A DNA stretch of 64,000 bases from Mucilaginibacter endophyticus. GTDB taxonomy: Bacteria; Bacteroidota; Bacteroidia; Sphingobacteriales; Sphingobacteriaceae. A program made the position numbers and the translations under genes. This document shows positions 34,625-43,130 of the stretch, one piece after another (positions within the stretch are counted from its first letter, which is position 1; every line of letters starts with the position of its first letter). The notes beneath the pieces were generated by a model, which saw only the letters and a program-made list of their open reading frames with translations, was not told where the DNA came from and did not search any database. The stretch is taken from assembly GCF_003351025.1 (NCBI RefSeq), contig NZ_QPCG01000003.1, forward strand, positions 636,355 through 700,354, read 5' to 3'.

Positions 34625-34759
34625 TGTCATTTCGAAACGAGGAACGAGTGAGAAATCTTATACGCCTTGTTGAGTGGTTATGCTAATCGGCCTGCTCGGC
34701 GCATAAGATTTCTCTTTCGCCCCAACGCTCATGCCTTCCTCGCTCACTCGAAATGACAT
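34625..34759. repeat. Inverted GTCATTTCGA repeat
   Basis: TTGTCATTTCGAAACGAGGA at the left and CGCTCACTCGAAATGACATT at the right are inverted, with inner arms GAGAAATCTTATACGC and GCATAAGATTTCTC. It resembles the other long imperfect palindromes in the window. No second copy was seen here. Confidence 0.65.
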
Positions 34760-34853
34760 TCTTTATAAAGCCACCGTATCCCCCAAAAACTACAAATCCC
34801 GCTGCTTCAATTGAAACAACGGGAATTTGCCATTATTAAACCAAACCAAGTTT

Positions 34854-36065
34854 TTATTTATCCACTTTGTACATCGTTAGTTCTATGAGGTGGAAATAAT
34901 TTGTTCCGCCCCAGGTTTCCAGAACCTTGAACCTGATGTAACGGTAAGCAGGCAGATCAGCAGGGAAAGTGAACGGCTCACCGGCGGCTGCAAAGTCGGC
35001 ATCGGCCTGGGTGGTTTGCCCTGTCGGTAAGCCCGATGGCTTAACCGAGGTAAAGCTTGCCAGTTTTGTCCAACTGTTGTAACTACCATCGGCAGATGGA
35101 CTGTTACTACCGTAGATCTCGAACCGCTTAGGATTACCATAATTGTACAAGGCCGAAGTACGTTGCCAGATCTTCATTTTAGCCAGCGACGCCTGTTGCC
35201 CCATATCAAATGTAAACCATTGCGGCATGCTTGTTCCCGGTGTATGGAAACCCGGTTCATTGGTGCTCTTATCCCACAGGTAATATGTTTCCCAACCATA
35301 GGCCGACGGAATATCGGTTGGCAGGTTATATGGTTTAAACAACGACTTATCACACTCCACTATCCCATAGATCTTAGGAAAATCATCGAAAGCCGGAGCA
35401 TTGAAAACGTCAACAGCATCGGGCGTTGGCTTGTATGATGAGCGATACTGGATAGCTGTTCCAAGTTTAAGATCGGTTAGGGTTATGCCGGTACTATCCG
35501 CGCTAAGCTCTTTTGTTGCCTCGGCTCCGGCCGTATTGGTGTATTTAATAGTAGTTGACACGTTACCGGTATCAGCCTTAATAAAAAACAACCTTACCGA
35601 ACCATTATCATTTACCAGGAAAGGATTAGCCGTATTGTACGAGCGGTTTAATAATGCCGACTGGTAAGCCGGGCCATAAACACGCACGTTATTAATATCC
35701 TGACCTACCGAGGTATTGCCGGCATTGTCACGTGCTACCAGCCTGAAGCTGTACACATACTCCTTCAAATTAGGGATTGATATACTGATCGAGTCGGCAG
35801 GGCTATGGCTTGAGGCATCAACAATTACCGAGTCGGTGGCGTTGTTCCAGGTAATTTTATAATTTTTAATACTTGGATCGGGGCTTGGGTGCCAAACCAG
35901 CACCGCCCTTAAATTACCCGGATGAAAGCTAACTTTAGTGGCCAAACCCGGATATGTTACCTCATGGTTATTTAAAAAGCCCTTATAATCATTATCGTAC
36001 TTTTTACAGGCAAATATTGCAATACTCGCCAGAAAGAAAGCAGCTATACTATATCTGATCTTCAT
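34854..36065 (-). CDS. Surface lipoprotein with discoidin-like C-terminus (DUF4998-type)
   Basis: The 403-residue protein starts with a lipoprotein signal whose lipidated cysteine is C20 (IAIFACKK). A fibronectin-like or DUF4998-type region follows (WHPSPDPSIKNYKITWNN). The C-terminal third has an F5/8 type C (discoidin) look: QASLAKMKIWQRTS, KRFEIYGSNSP and YRYIRFKVLETWGG. This part aligns by eye with the end of the next lipoprotein. It is the last gene of the susCD transcript and probably binds glycan at the cell surface (inference). A longer frame to 36158 is rejected. Confidence 0.75.
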   Translation of the reverse strand: MKIRYSIAAFFLASIAIFACKKYDNDYKGFLNNHEVTYPGLATKVSFHPGNLRAVLVWHPSPDPSIKNYKITWNNATDSVIVDASSHSPADSISISIPNLKEYVYSFRLVARDNAGNTSVGQDINNVRVYGPAYQSALLNRSYNTANPFLVNDNGSVRLFFIKADTGNVSTTIKYTNTAGAEATKELSADSTGITLTDLKLGTAIQYRSSYKPTPDAVDVFNAPAFDDFPKIYGIVECDKSLFKPYNLPTDIPSAYGWETYYLWDKSTNEPGFHTPGTSMPQWFTFDMGQQASLAKMKIWQRTSALYNYGNPKRFEIYGSNSPSADGSYNSWTKLASFTSVKPSGLPTGQTTQADADFAAAGEPFTFPADLPAYRYIRFKVLETWGGTNYFHLIELTMYKVDK

Positions 36066-36085
36066 GTCTTTAATTTTTAATGGTA

Positions 36086-37312
36086 TTACAATGGGTTGCC
36101 ATATAGTGAAATCTCCAGCGCGTTCACATAATCCAAACCGCCCCAGGTTTGTGTACACTCCAACCTGATAAATTTGGTTGCAGGCGCGTTAATGCCAATC
36201 TTGAAATTAACACCGGCAGCCACAAAAGCGATGTCGGAAGCGTTAGCCTGATTTGGCGGTAAGCCCGATGGCGGGTTAGGATAAGTAAAGTTTCCCAGGT
36301 TAACCCAGTCACCGGATACAGTACCCTGAGCCGAGTTTTTAGGCAACACAGAGTCTTTAGGTGCATCGCTGCTGGTGCCCCAGAGTGTTAGCTGCCTGAT
36401 ATTTTGATAGCCGAATACGCCGCTTAACCTCTCCCACAAAACAAAACGGCTCAGCTTGGCATTCACGCCCAGGGCAAAGGTGCCCTGTTTGGTAGGTGCG
36501 CTTAGTGTATGCCAGCCGGGTTCGCCGGTGTTGCCGTCAAACAGGTATTTAAACTCCCAGCCGTAACCAATAGGGCTATCGCTATCCAGGTGATAAGTGT
36601 AAAACTTGCTTTTATCCAGCAGGGTTTCAAACAGCGGCGTAAGGGTTTTATACACCGTGTCCGACACATTGCCAAACCTATCGGTAGTATACACACCAAA
36701 CTTTTTAGGCGTGGCATCGTATCCACGAACCGAAAAATTTACGGAATCGGTATTGATGTACTGCGGATCCTGCTCGTCATATTTATTGGTTTTATCATTT
36801 AACGAGAGCACATGCACGGCAATCGGCACTTTGTTAGGGTTTAAGCCAAAGAAATTTGCACCGCCAAAATCGGGAGTAATATCCAGGTTATCATTGATCA
36901 GCAAATAGTTGGGCGTTTTAGGGCTAACCTTTATCACCACCGGATCTGATTTAATATTGGCTCTGCTCACCGCATACAACGTAACTTCATACTCTTTGGC
37001 CCTTGCAAAACCATCAACCGTAATAGTATCGGTATAGTAGCTGGCCTTGGTTTCCCTTGTTGTTTTATCGTTAATATTATAGCTGGCCAAAACGTACAAC
37101 AGGTTTTTAGAGTTTGGCAGCGTATAGGTAAGCCTTGCCGCGCCGTTCAGGTTCTCGACCTTTACGTTGGTTACTACGCCGGGCTTGGTAGTATCGTTGG
37201 ATACCACCTCGATGTTCGATTCGCTCTTTTTACAGGAAACGATGAGCATGATGAGCAAAACCGGGATAAGTATTAAACCGGTAAGCCATCTGCGGTTATT
37301 AATCTTTTTCAT
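36086..37312 (-). CDS. Surface lipoprotein, DUF4959/DUF5000-like
   Basis: The 408-residue protein has a lipoprotein signal (LILIPVLLIMLIVSCKK), a first beta domain starting DTTKPGVVTNVKVENLNGAARL that resembles DUF4959, a middle domain, and a discoidin-like C-terminus (LSRFVLWERLSG, IRQLTLWGTSSD, FIRLECTQTWGG). Such SusE/F-position lipoproteins are found after susD and bind glycan at the cell surface. The downstream neighbour begins 20 bases beyond its stop and shares this C-terminal domain, so the two look like old duplicates. Confidence 0.78.
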   Translation of the reverse strand: MKKINNRRWLTGLILIPVLLIMLIVSCKKSESNIEVVSNDTTKPGVVTNVKVENLNGAARLTYTLPNSKNLLYVLASYNINDKTTRETKASYYTDTITVDGFARAKEYEVTLYAVSRANIKSDPVVIKVSPKTPNYLLINDNLDITPDFGGANFFGLNPNKVPIAVHVLSLNDKTNKYDEQDPQYINTDSVNFSVRGYDATPKKFGVYTTDRFGNVSDTVYKTLTPLFETLLDKSKFYTYHLDSDSPIGYGWEFKYLFDGNTGEPGWHTLSAPTKQGTFALGVNAKLSRFVLWERLSGVFGYQNIRQLTLWGTSSDAPKDSVLPKNSAQGTVSGDWVNLGNFTYPNPPSGLPPNQANASDIAFVAAGVNFKIGINAPATKFIRLECTQTWGGLDYVNALEISLYGNPL

Positions 37313-37363
37313 AATTTATATCTCTATATTAAATTATCTAATCTTTCAAAAAACAGGATGATC

Positions 37364-39283
37364 CTACCAGTAAGGGTTTTGGGTAAGGTTATTGTTCACT
37401 ATCAGGTCGTTGGTACTGATAGGCCATAAATAATCTTTAATACCAAATACCGGCTGAATAATGGTTTGCGGGCGATAATAATTGGCCGCTGTTCCTTCGT
37501 AAATATTCCATCCCTGTATTGGCTTGCTTAACACATCCTGCAGTTCTTTCCAGCGGCGAAGGTCCCAGCCGCTTTGCGCTTCAAAACAAAGCTCAATCCG
37601 GCGTTCCTGGTGAATGATGGCCCTTAAGCCATCTTTAGAGTTTGGCTTGGATGGATTTTTTGAGTAGTTGCTCCAAGAGGCTTGCACACCATCTAAACCG
37701 GCCCTTGCACGAACCTTATCTATATACGAGTAAACCTCTGCAGTTGGGCCCTGTACTTCGTTCAAAGCTTCGGCGTACAGCAGGTATAAACCCGACAAGC
37801 GCATTACCGGCAAGCGATAATTTTCGGTAGTAAAGATGTTATCATAAACCGACAGGTAATTTGCCAGCTTTTTAGGCCAGTAACCCGTGATGTTGGTAGC
37901 GCTGATACTTTTAGGGCCGGCCAACGCGTACGGACCGCGGGCCTGCACGTAATAAGCAGTACTTTCGTCGCGTTTGCCATTACCAAACCAGATACCGCCA
38001 TCAAAACCGATATCAGCATAAAACCTTAGCTCGCGGTTAAAGTGGGCTTTGGCAGTTTCATAACCACTCATGATCAGCGGCGCGCTTGAATCATCGCCCA
38101 TTTGTGTCGAATTACGGTTAGTATAATCCCAGGTTTTATCCTCATTAATCGGCACACCTTTATCGGTATAAAACAGATCGGCTGTCTGGATAGGCACCGC
38201 GAAAGTACCCGGATTTGTAGAAGCCAGGCCTACGGCTGCCGAAGTCATCCTCGGGATGGTGAAGTTCTGGTAAGTAAAACCATAGTTCAGTGCCCAGATC
38301 AGCTCGGGGTTTTGCTCCCATTTTTCGGTGATATCATTTTGCAGGGTTAAAACTTTCTTCAGCTTATCTGATACATTACCTACACCTACTGTTGGCGGTG
38401 TGGTATATAACTTAAGCCCCTGCGCCTCGCACTCGGTAATAGCAGCCTTGCAGGCATCGGCAGCTTTTTGCCATTTGCCCGCGTCATAAGTTGCAGAAAA
38501 AAGACTTTTGCCGTCATGATCTTTAAAACCTGCATAGTCAGGGTTACCATTAAACAGCGGACTTGCAGCTGTAGTCAGAATCTCGGCTTTAACCGATAGC
38601 GCTATAAATTTGGTAATGCGGCCAAATTCCGTAGCCTGATTATCAATAACCGGCGGCAGATCTGGAATTGCCTCATCAAGCAATGACACCACGTAATCAA
38701 AACCTTCATCAACTGATGAGCGCTTACGTTTTACCTCTTCTGCCGATGCGTTGATCGGGAAGTTTTCTTTAATGAGCAGCATTGGGCCGTACATCCTGAT
38801 AAGGTAATAATGATAGTATGCCTTCAGGAATTTGGTTTCGGCAATCCACCTTTTCTTTTCAGATGCGCTCAGGTCGATAGGTTTATCGATGTTCTCAAGC
38901 ATGATATTACATCTCCTCAAAGCCTGGAAAATTGCCAGACCACCGTTAGCCCCATCCCAGTAGTTAAGGCTCACGTTCGAGTTGCTTTGCAAGCCGCGGA
39001 TCAGGTTAAAACCGGCCTCGTTAAAGTAATGATCGTTCAGCGTGTTAGGGTACACGATCTCAGATGAATACACAAAACCCGGATTGTTCACCACATCATT
39101 TAAATGCTGCATGGTGGAGTAGCAGGTAAACAGGTAATCTTCCGCTTCGTTACGGTTCCGGAAGGTATAGTCTATCGTGGCCACATTATCAGGAGTAATA
39201 TCCAGGTACTTTTTGCATGACTGGCCCATGGTAACCAAAGCGGCCAGCATCACAATTTTATAATATGATCTTATATTTTTCAT
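37364..39283 (-). CDS. SusD/RagB family outer-membrane lipoprotein
   Basis: The 639-residue protein has a lipoprotein signal with the acceptor cysteine in MGQSCKKYLDITP. The SusD fold is seen in the TPR-like N-terminal helices (IFQALRRCNIMLENID, AETKFLKAYYHYYLIRMYG) and the C-terminal signature VRARAGLDG...ERRIELCFEAQSGWDLRRW. SusD proteins form the lid over the SusC channel and bind the incoming glycan. It begins 21 bases after the susC stop. The substrate is not readable, but the shared operator with galM points to a galactoside. Confidence 0.92.
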   Translation of the reverse strand: MKNIRSYYKIVMLAALVTMGQSCKKYLDITPDNVATIDYTFRNRNEAEDYLFTCYSTMQHLNDVVNNPGFVYSSEIVYPNTLNDHYFNEAGFNLIRGLQSNSNVSLNYWDGANGGLAIFQALRRCNIMLENIDKPIDLSASEKKRWIAETKFLKAYYHYYLIRMYGPMLLIKENFPINASAEEVKRKRSSVDEGFDYVVSLLDEAIPDLPPVIDNQATEFGRITKFIALSVKAEILTTAASPLFNGNPDYAGFKDHDGKSLFSATYDAGKWQKAADACKAAITECEAQGLKLYTTPPTVGVGNVSDKLKKVLTLQNDITEKWEQNPELIWALNYGFTYQNFTIPRMTSAAVGLASTNPGTFAVPIQTADLFYTDKGVPINEDKTWDYTNRNSTQMGDDSSAPLIMSGYETAKAHFNRELRFYADIGFDGGIWFGNGKRDESTAYYVQARGPYALAGPKSISATNITGYWPKKLANYLSVYDNIFTTENYRLPVMRLSGLYLLYAEALNEVQGPTAEVYSYIDKVRARAGLDGVQASWSNYSKNPSKPNSKDGLRAIIHQERRIELCFEAQSGWDLRRWKELQDVLSKPIQGWNIYEGTAANYYRPQTIIQPVFGIKDYLWPISTNDLIVNNNLTQNPYW

Positions 39284-39304
39284 CTCTCTAAAATCCGTTA
39301 ACGG

Positions 39305-42300
39305 TTATAAATTCACGTTTAAGCCCAGGTTAAACACTTTCTGTATCGGATAAGCAAAGCCGTTACCACCCTGCTCAGGGTCCCACATTTTGAAGGGGCT
39401 CCAGGTAAGCAGGTTAAGGCCGTTGAAGTAAATGCGGCAATTAGTAAGGTGCATTGCTTTTGATATGCTTTTTGGCAGTGTATAACCCAACTCCACCGAT
39501 TTAAGCCTCATAAAGCTGCCATCGCGCAACCACCAGGTACTTGGCTGCAGGTTATTAAGCACCGTGGTTGAAGTAGTACCAAGGCGCGGATACAAGGCGT
39601 ACAGGTCCTGGTGTTCTTCGCTCCAGTGACTATCGGCAAAAGCCTGTAGTACCTGGGTATTTCCGTAGATATAGGGATCATTACTTGGGATGAAAGGACT
39701 AACCTTGTTTGGATCGATAAAGAATGATACCCTTGCCTGGCCCTGGAAAAACGCTGAAAGATCAAACCCTTTAAATCCGGTTGAGAAACCGAAACCATAA
39801 ACAATTTCGGGTGTTTGCGGATAGCCTAAAAAGGCCTGGTCAAGGTAATCTATCTTACCGTCGCCGTTCAAATCGCGATATTTGATGTCACCGCCCTGTG
39901 GCAGGATACCGTTGGTACCGTTAGCGCTGAAGATCTGTGTGGGCGAGTTGCGGGCTTCCTGATCGTCAACGAATAAACGCTCGGCAATGTACCCATAGCC
40001 ACGACTTATAGGCTGACCAATAAAATGCCTCCAGGGCTCTTTATAATCCGGCTCTTCAATATATTTATACCTGTTGGTTGAATAGGTGAAGTTACCCCGG
40101 ATAGATGCCCATGCACCATTGCTGAAGCTCTGCTTATAATCCAGCGACAAATCAACACCTTTTGAATTTACCTTGCCTAAGTTGGCACTGGTTGTTGATT
40201 CCAAACCTTCGCTGGTTGGAGTGTTGGTACGCTCCTGCAAAATGTTATAGCGGTTGTTACGATAAAACTCCGCCACTATGTTGAAGTTTTTCAGGAAAGT
40301 GGCTTCAACCGCGATATTGGTTTGTTTGGACGTTTCCCAGGTAACATCAGGATTGGCGTAGTTATTAATGAACACACCTTTACGCTCGTACTGGTTATTG
40401 ATACCAAACTGGGCATAGTTAGGCCCTGCGTTAAGAGTAACATCCGATTGGTAGAAGAACCTTTGATTGCCAATAGCATCATTACCTACTAAACCATAGC
40501 TGGCCCTGATCTTTAAACGATCAAGGATATTAGGGTTCCAGAATTTCTCGTTTGATACCACCCATGAGCCGCCGATGGTTGGGAAAAAGCCATAACGGTG
40601 GTTTGCCGAGAAACGCTCCGAGCCGTTATAACCAAAGTTAGTTTCGATAAAATACCTGCTCAGGTAGGAGTAAGTTAACCGGCCCGCCAAACCTAAATTG
40701 CGATATGGCAATGAGTAAGGCAGCGTAGTAGTATTTGTTTTTGGGTCCTTGGCACTTGAATAAAGCGTTTGCTGTGCTGTACCAATTAACGTTGAGCTGA
40801 TATTGTGCCCTTTGCCGAATGGCTTATTATACTCCAGCGCGGTTTGCAGGTAAAAGAACGTATTGGCGTTAGGCTCATTACGGCTGTAGTTCAGATATTC
40901 GGTTGCTACGTTGTTGCCTGTAGGCTGCGGGTTAAGCCAGGTTAGGGTGTATTTATTACTATCCTTATCATAGCTGCCAACGTTGTAATAAAAAGGCGAG
41001 TAAGCCAGTTGTGAATCAAAGTACGAATACCTGTTGGTGTTGAAGATGCTCTTGAACTTTAAACCATCGGTAATAAATTTCAAATCCTGGTTTAACTCAA
41101 ACTGGGCCGACATCCTTGACTCCGACGAGTTTTTGTGACCTCTTAGTAAAGCAGCATAGGGGTTATTGTACTGGATACTGTTACTGGTAGTACCTGATGC
41201 CAAACCTACGTTACCAAACAAGATATGCTGAGCGTTGGCATTAGCCGCATCGGGCTCAAAATACGCAGGAAATAAAACCGGGCTGGTATGAATGGCCACG
41301 TTGTAAAGATCGGAGGCGAAAGAACCATCAGAAGTAATCGGGCCGTTATACTCACTGAAAGTACCCGATAAACGTACTATAACCTCGGTAGTTTTGGTAA
41401 GGTTAACATTTACGTTTGAGCGCAACTGGTAGTTTTTAAACTTAACGTTGTTGTTATTGTTATTGCGGATATCCTCGCGCAAAACGCCGTTATCAATATT
41501 ATATGAACCGGCAATATAATAACGTGCCGTTGGACCGCCGCCACTAACGCTTAAATCGTTGCGCTGTGTGGTAGCCTGCTTTTTGAATAACAGCCCCAGC
41601 CAGTCAACCGCCGGATAAACATAAGGGTTACTGCCCGGCGTGTGGTTTATGGTATTAACAGTATTATTAATTTTTGTTTGAGGAAAGGGAAGCGGCAACG
41701 TAGGATCACGTGTTAGCGATGCCTCGTTATACAGGTTCATGTACTGGATAGGATCAACCAGTTGTGGGGTTTGTGTTGATTGCGACGAAGAAAACTCCGA
41801 ACGGAAGTTTACTTTGGCCGGGCCTTGTTTACCCTCTTTGGTGGCAACCAAAATTACGCCGTTTGCACCACGTGCACCATATAAGGCGGTAGCACTCGCA
41901 TCTTTCAATATCGAAAAACTGGCGATATCATCCACGTTTAAGCGGGCAAGGTCATTGGTTGATAGCTCAACGTTATCAATCAAGATTAACGGATCGCGTT
42001 TGTAGCCAAAAGTAGTTACGCCACGAATAAAGAACGAGGCGTTATCCTGCCCGGGCTGGCCGCTGCGCTGATAAGCAATAATACCTGCCGCCTGGCCTGC
42101 AAGCGCGTTGGTAAGGTTACTTGCCGGGATTTTTAACTCGCCGGGCTTGATACTGGTAACCGAACCTACCAAGGCTTCCTTACGTTCCTTTTTACCAAAG
42201 GCCGTTACCACTACCTCTTCGGCCAGGAGTTTTTGTTCTTTAAGCCTGATGGTGATATGTTGATTATCTGAAGTTACCACCATATGCTGATCGATAAAAC

Positions 42301-42592
42301 CAACAAACGAGATTTTAAGACTGGTACCTGCCGGCACTTCAAGCACAAACCGGCCGTTTATATCGGAGGTTGTGCCTGTGTTTTTAACATTTTCGGCAGT
42401 AATGTTGGCGCCGGGTATTTTTACGCCAAGGGTGTCGGTTACCTGCCCCACAACTGTGATCTTGTTTTGCGCATGCACATTAATGACAAAACATGATAGT
42501 ATCAGAAGCATTAATAACCGACCAATAAAAAGATGGCTTTGCTGCCTGCCCCTCTTCACCGGAAATTGATCATAATTGTAAAATGGTTTCAT
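39305..42592 (-). CDS. SusC/RagA family TonB-dependent transporter
   Basis: The 1095-residue protein has a signal region ending near VHAQ, a carboxypeptidase-regulatory-like domain at about residues 46-120, a TonB-box-like EEVVVTAFGKKERKE, the plug (NALAGQAAGIIAYQRSGQPG, ASATALYGARGANGVILV) and a large barrel ending FNLGLNVNL. It lacks the STN domain, so ECF/anti-sigma signalling through this protein is not expected. It is the first gene of a four-gene transcript. Paired ATGGATA sites about 330 bases upstream suggest AraC control. Confidence 0.93.
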   Translation of the reverse strand: MKPFYNYDQFPVKRGRQQSHLFIGRLLMLLILSCFVINVHAQNKITVVGQVTDTLGVKIPGANITAENVKNTGTTSDINGRFVLEVPAGTSLKISFVGFIDQHMVVTSDNQHITIRLKEQKLLAEEVVVTAFGKKERKEALVGSVTSIKPGELKIPASNLTNALAGQAAGIIAYQRSGQPGQDNASFFIRGVTTFGYKRDPLILIDNVELSTNDLARLNVDDIASFSILKDASATALYGARGANGVILVATKEGKQGPAKVNFRSEFSSSQSTQTPQLVDPIQYMNLYNEASLTRDPTLPLPFPQTKINNTVNTINHTPGSNPYVYPAVDWLGLLFKKQATTQRNDLSVSGGGPTARYYIAGSYNIDNGVLREDIRNNNNNNVKFKNYQLRSNVNVNLTKTTEVIVRLSGTFSEYNGPITSDGSFASDLYNVAIHTSPVLFPAYFEPDAANANAQHILFGNVGLASGTTSNSIQYNNPYAALLRGHKNSSESRMSAQFELNQDLKFITDGLKFKSIFNTNRYSYFDSQLAYSPFYYNVGSYDKDSNKYTLTWLNPQPTGNNVATEYLNYSRNEPNANTFFYLQTALEYNKPFGKGHNISSTLIGTAQQTLYSSAKDPKTNTTTLPYSLPYRNLGLAGRLTYSYLSRYFIETNFGYNGSERFSANHRYGFFPTIGGSWVVSNEKFWNPNILDRLKIRASYGLVGNDAIGNQRFFYQSDVTLNAGPNYAQFGINNQYERKGVFINNYANPDVTWETSKQTNIAVEATFLKNFNIVAEFYRNNRYNILQERTNTPTSEGLESTTSANLGKVNSKGVDLSLDYKQSFSNGAWASIRGNFTYSTNRYKYIEEPDYKEPWRHFIGQPISRGYGYIAERLFVDDQEARNSPTQIFSANGTNGILPQGGDIKYRDLNGDGKIDYLDQAFLGYPQTPEIVYGFGFSTGFKGFDLSAFFQGQARVSFFIDPNKVSPFIPSNDPYIYGNTQVLQAFADSHWSEEHQDLYALYPRLGTTSTTVLNNLQPSTWWLRDGSFMRLKSVELGYTLPKSISKAMHLTNCRIYFNGLNLLTWSPFKMWDPEQGGNGFAYPIQKVFNLGLNVNL

Positions 42593-43067
42593 AAAATTGG
42601 GTTCATATAAAGTATTTAGGGTTATTGGCCGGGTTTAAAATTCAACCTGCCCTTAGTTTAAGTCCATAACATTCCTATGTCGGCAGACTTAACCAGGGGT
42701 TAAATGGCTAAGCGACCACACCAAAAGGAAAAATTAAATAATGGCTAATAATATCATTTGAGCAAAATGGCTCGATGACTTGCCAGACTTATCCAGGCTC
42801 CGTGAATTTTAATTGTAGCAACGACAGTTTCGCCGCATTAAGGGAGTAGCACTTCTTTTCATAATTTTTTGCGTTTGATTTAACTAATTGGTTTTGTAAA
42901 TCTATAAGTGTGTCGCAAAATTTAAAATGGATAAAACACATAAAAAGATGGATAATATTATCTTTCACAATACTCCATTTCAAAGTGAATTACAGGTATT
43001 TAGATAAACTTTCCGGGTCGATTTAATCAAATAAACCTGCACCATTTTTAAGCACTATAAAAAGAAA
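42593..43067. other. Upstream region of susC
   Basis: No gene is supported in this stretch; a 64-codon minus-strand frame at 42789-42983 overlaps the operator-like sites and has no recognisable features. The region is AT-rich and probably holds a long leader, the susC promoter and the paired ATGGATA sites at 42924-42956. I could not place a clear TAnnTTTG box on the minus strand. Confidence 0.5.
42924..42956. promoter_or_regulatory. Paired ATGGATA sites, copy 2 (susC)
   Basis: Direct ATGGATA copies lie at 42927-42933 and 42948-42954, again exactly 21 bases apart and framed as AAAATGGATA...GATGGATAAT. The layout, spacing and orientation relative to the minus-strand target match the copy at 32871-32903. 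Confidence 0.65.
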
Positions 43068-43086
43068 AAGGCCGCGTCGCGACCTT
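43068..43086 (-). terminator. Terminator of the TonB-type barrel gene
   Basis: Read on the minus strand, AAGGTCGCG and CGCGGCCTT form a short GC-rich stem with one mismatch, followed by TTTTTCTTTTTAT. It lies about 45 bases after the stop of the minus-strand gene ending at 43131. Confidence 0.7.
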
Positions 43087-43130
43087 AGTAAAAATTAACG
43101 ATATTGCTTTTTTACCATTGCAAAAACCTT

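Noticed and set aside
42789..42983. 64-codon minus-strand frame upstream of susC
   Set aside because: It has no recognisable features, covers the paired ATGGATA sites, and reads as AT-rich upstream DNA.
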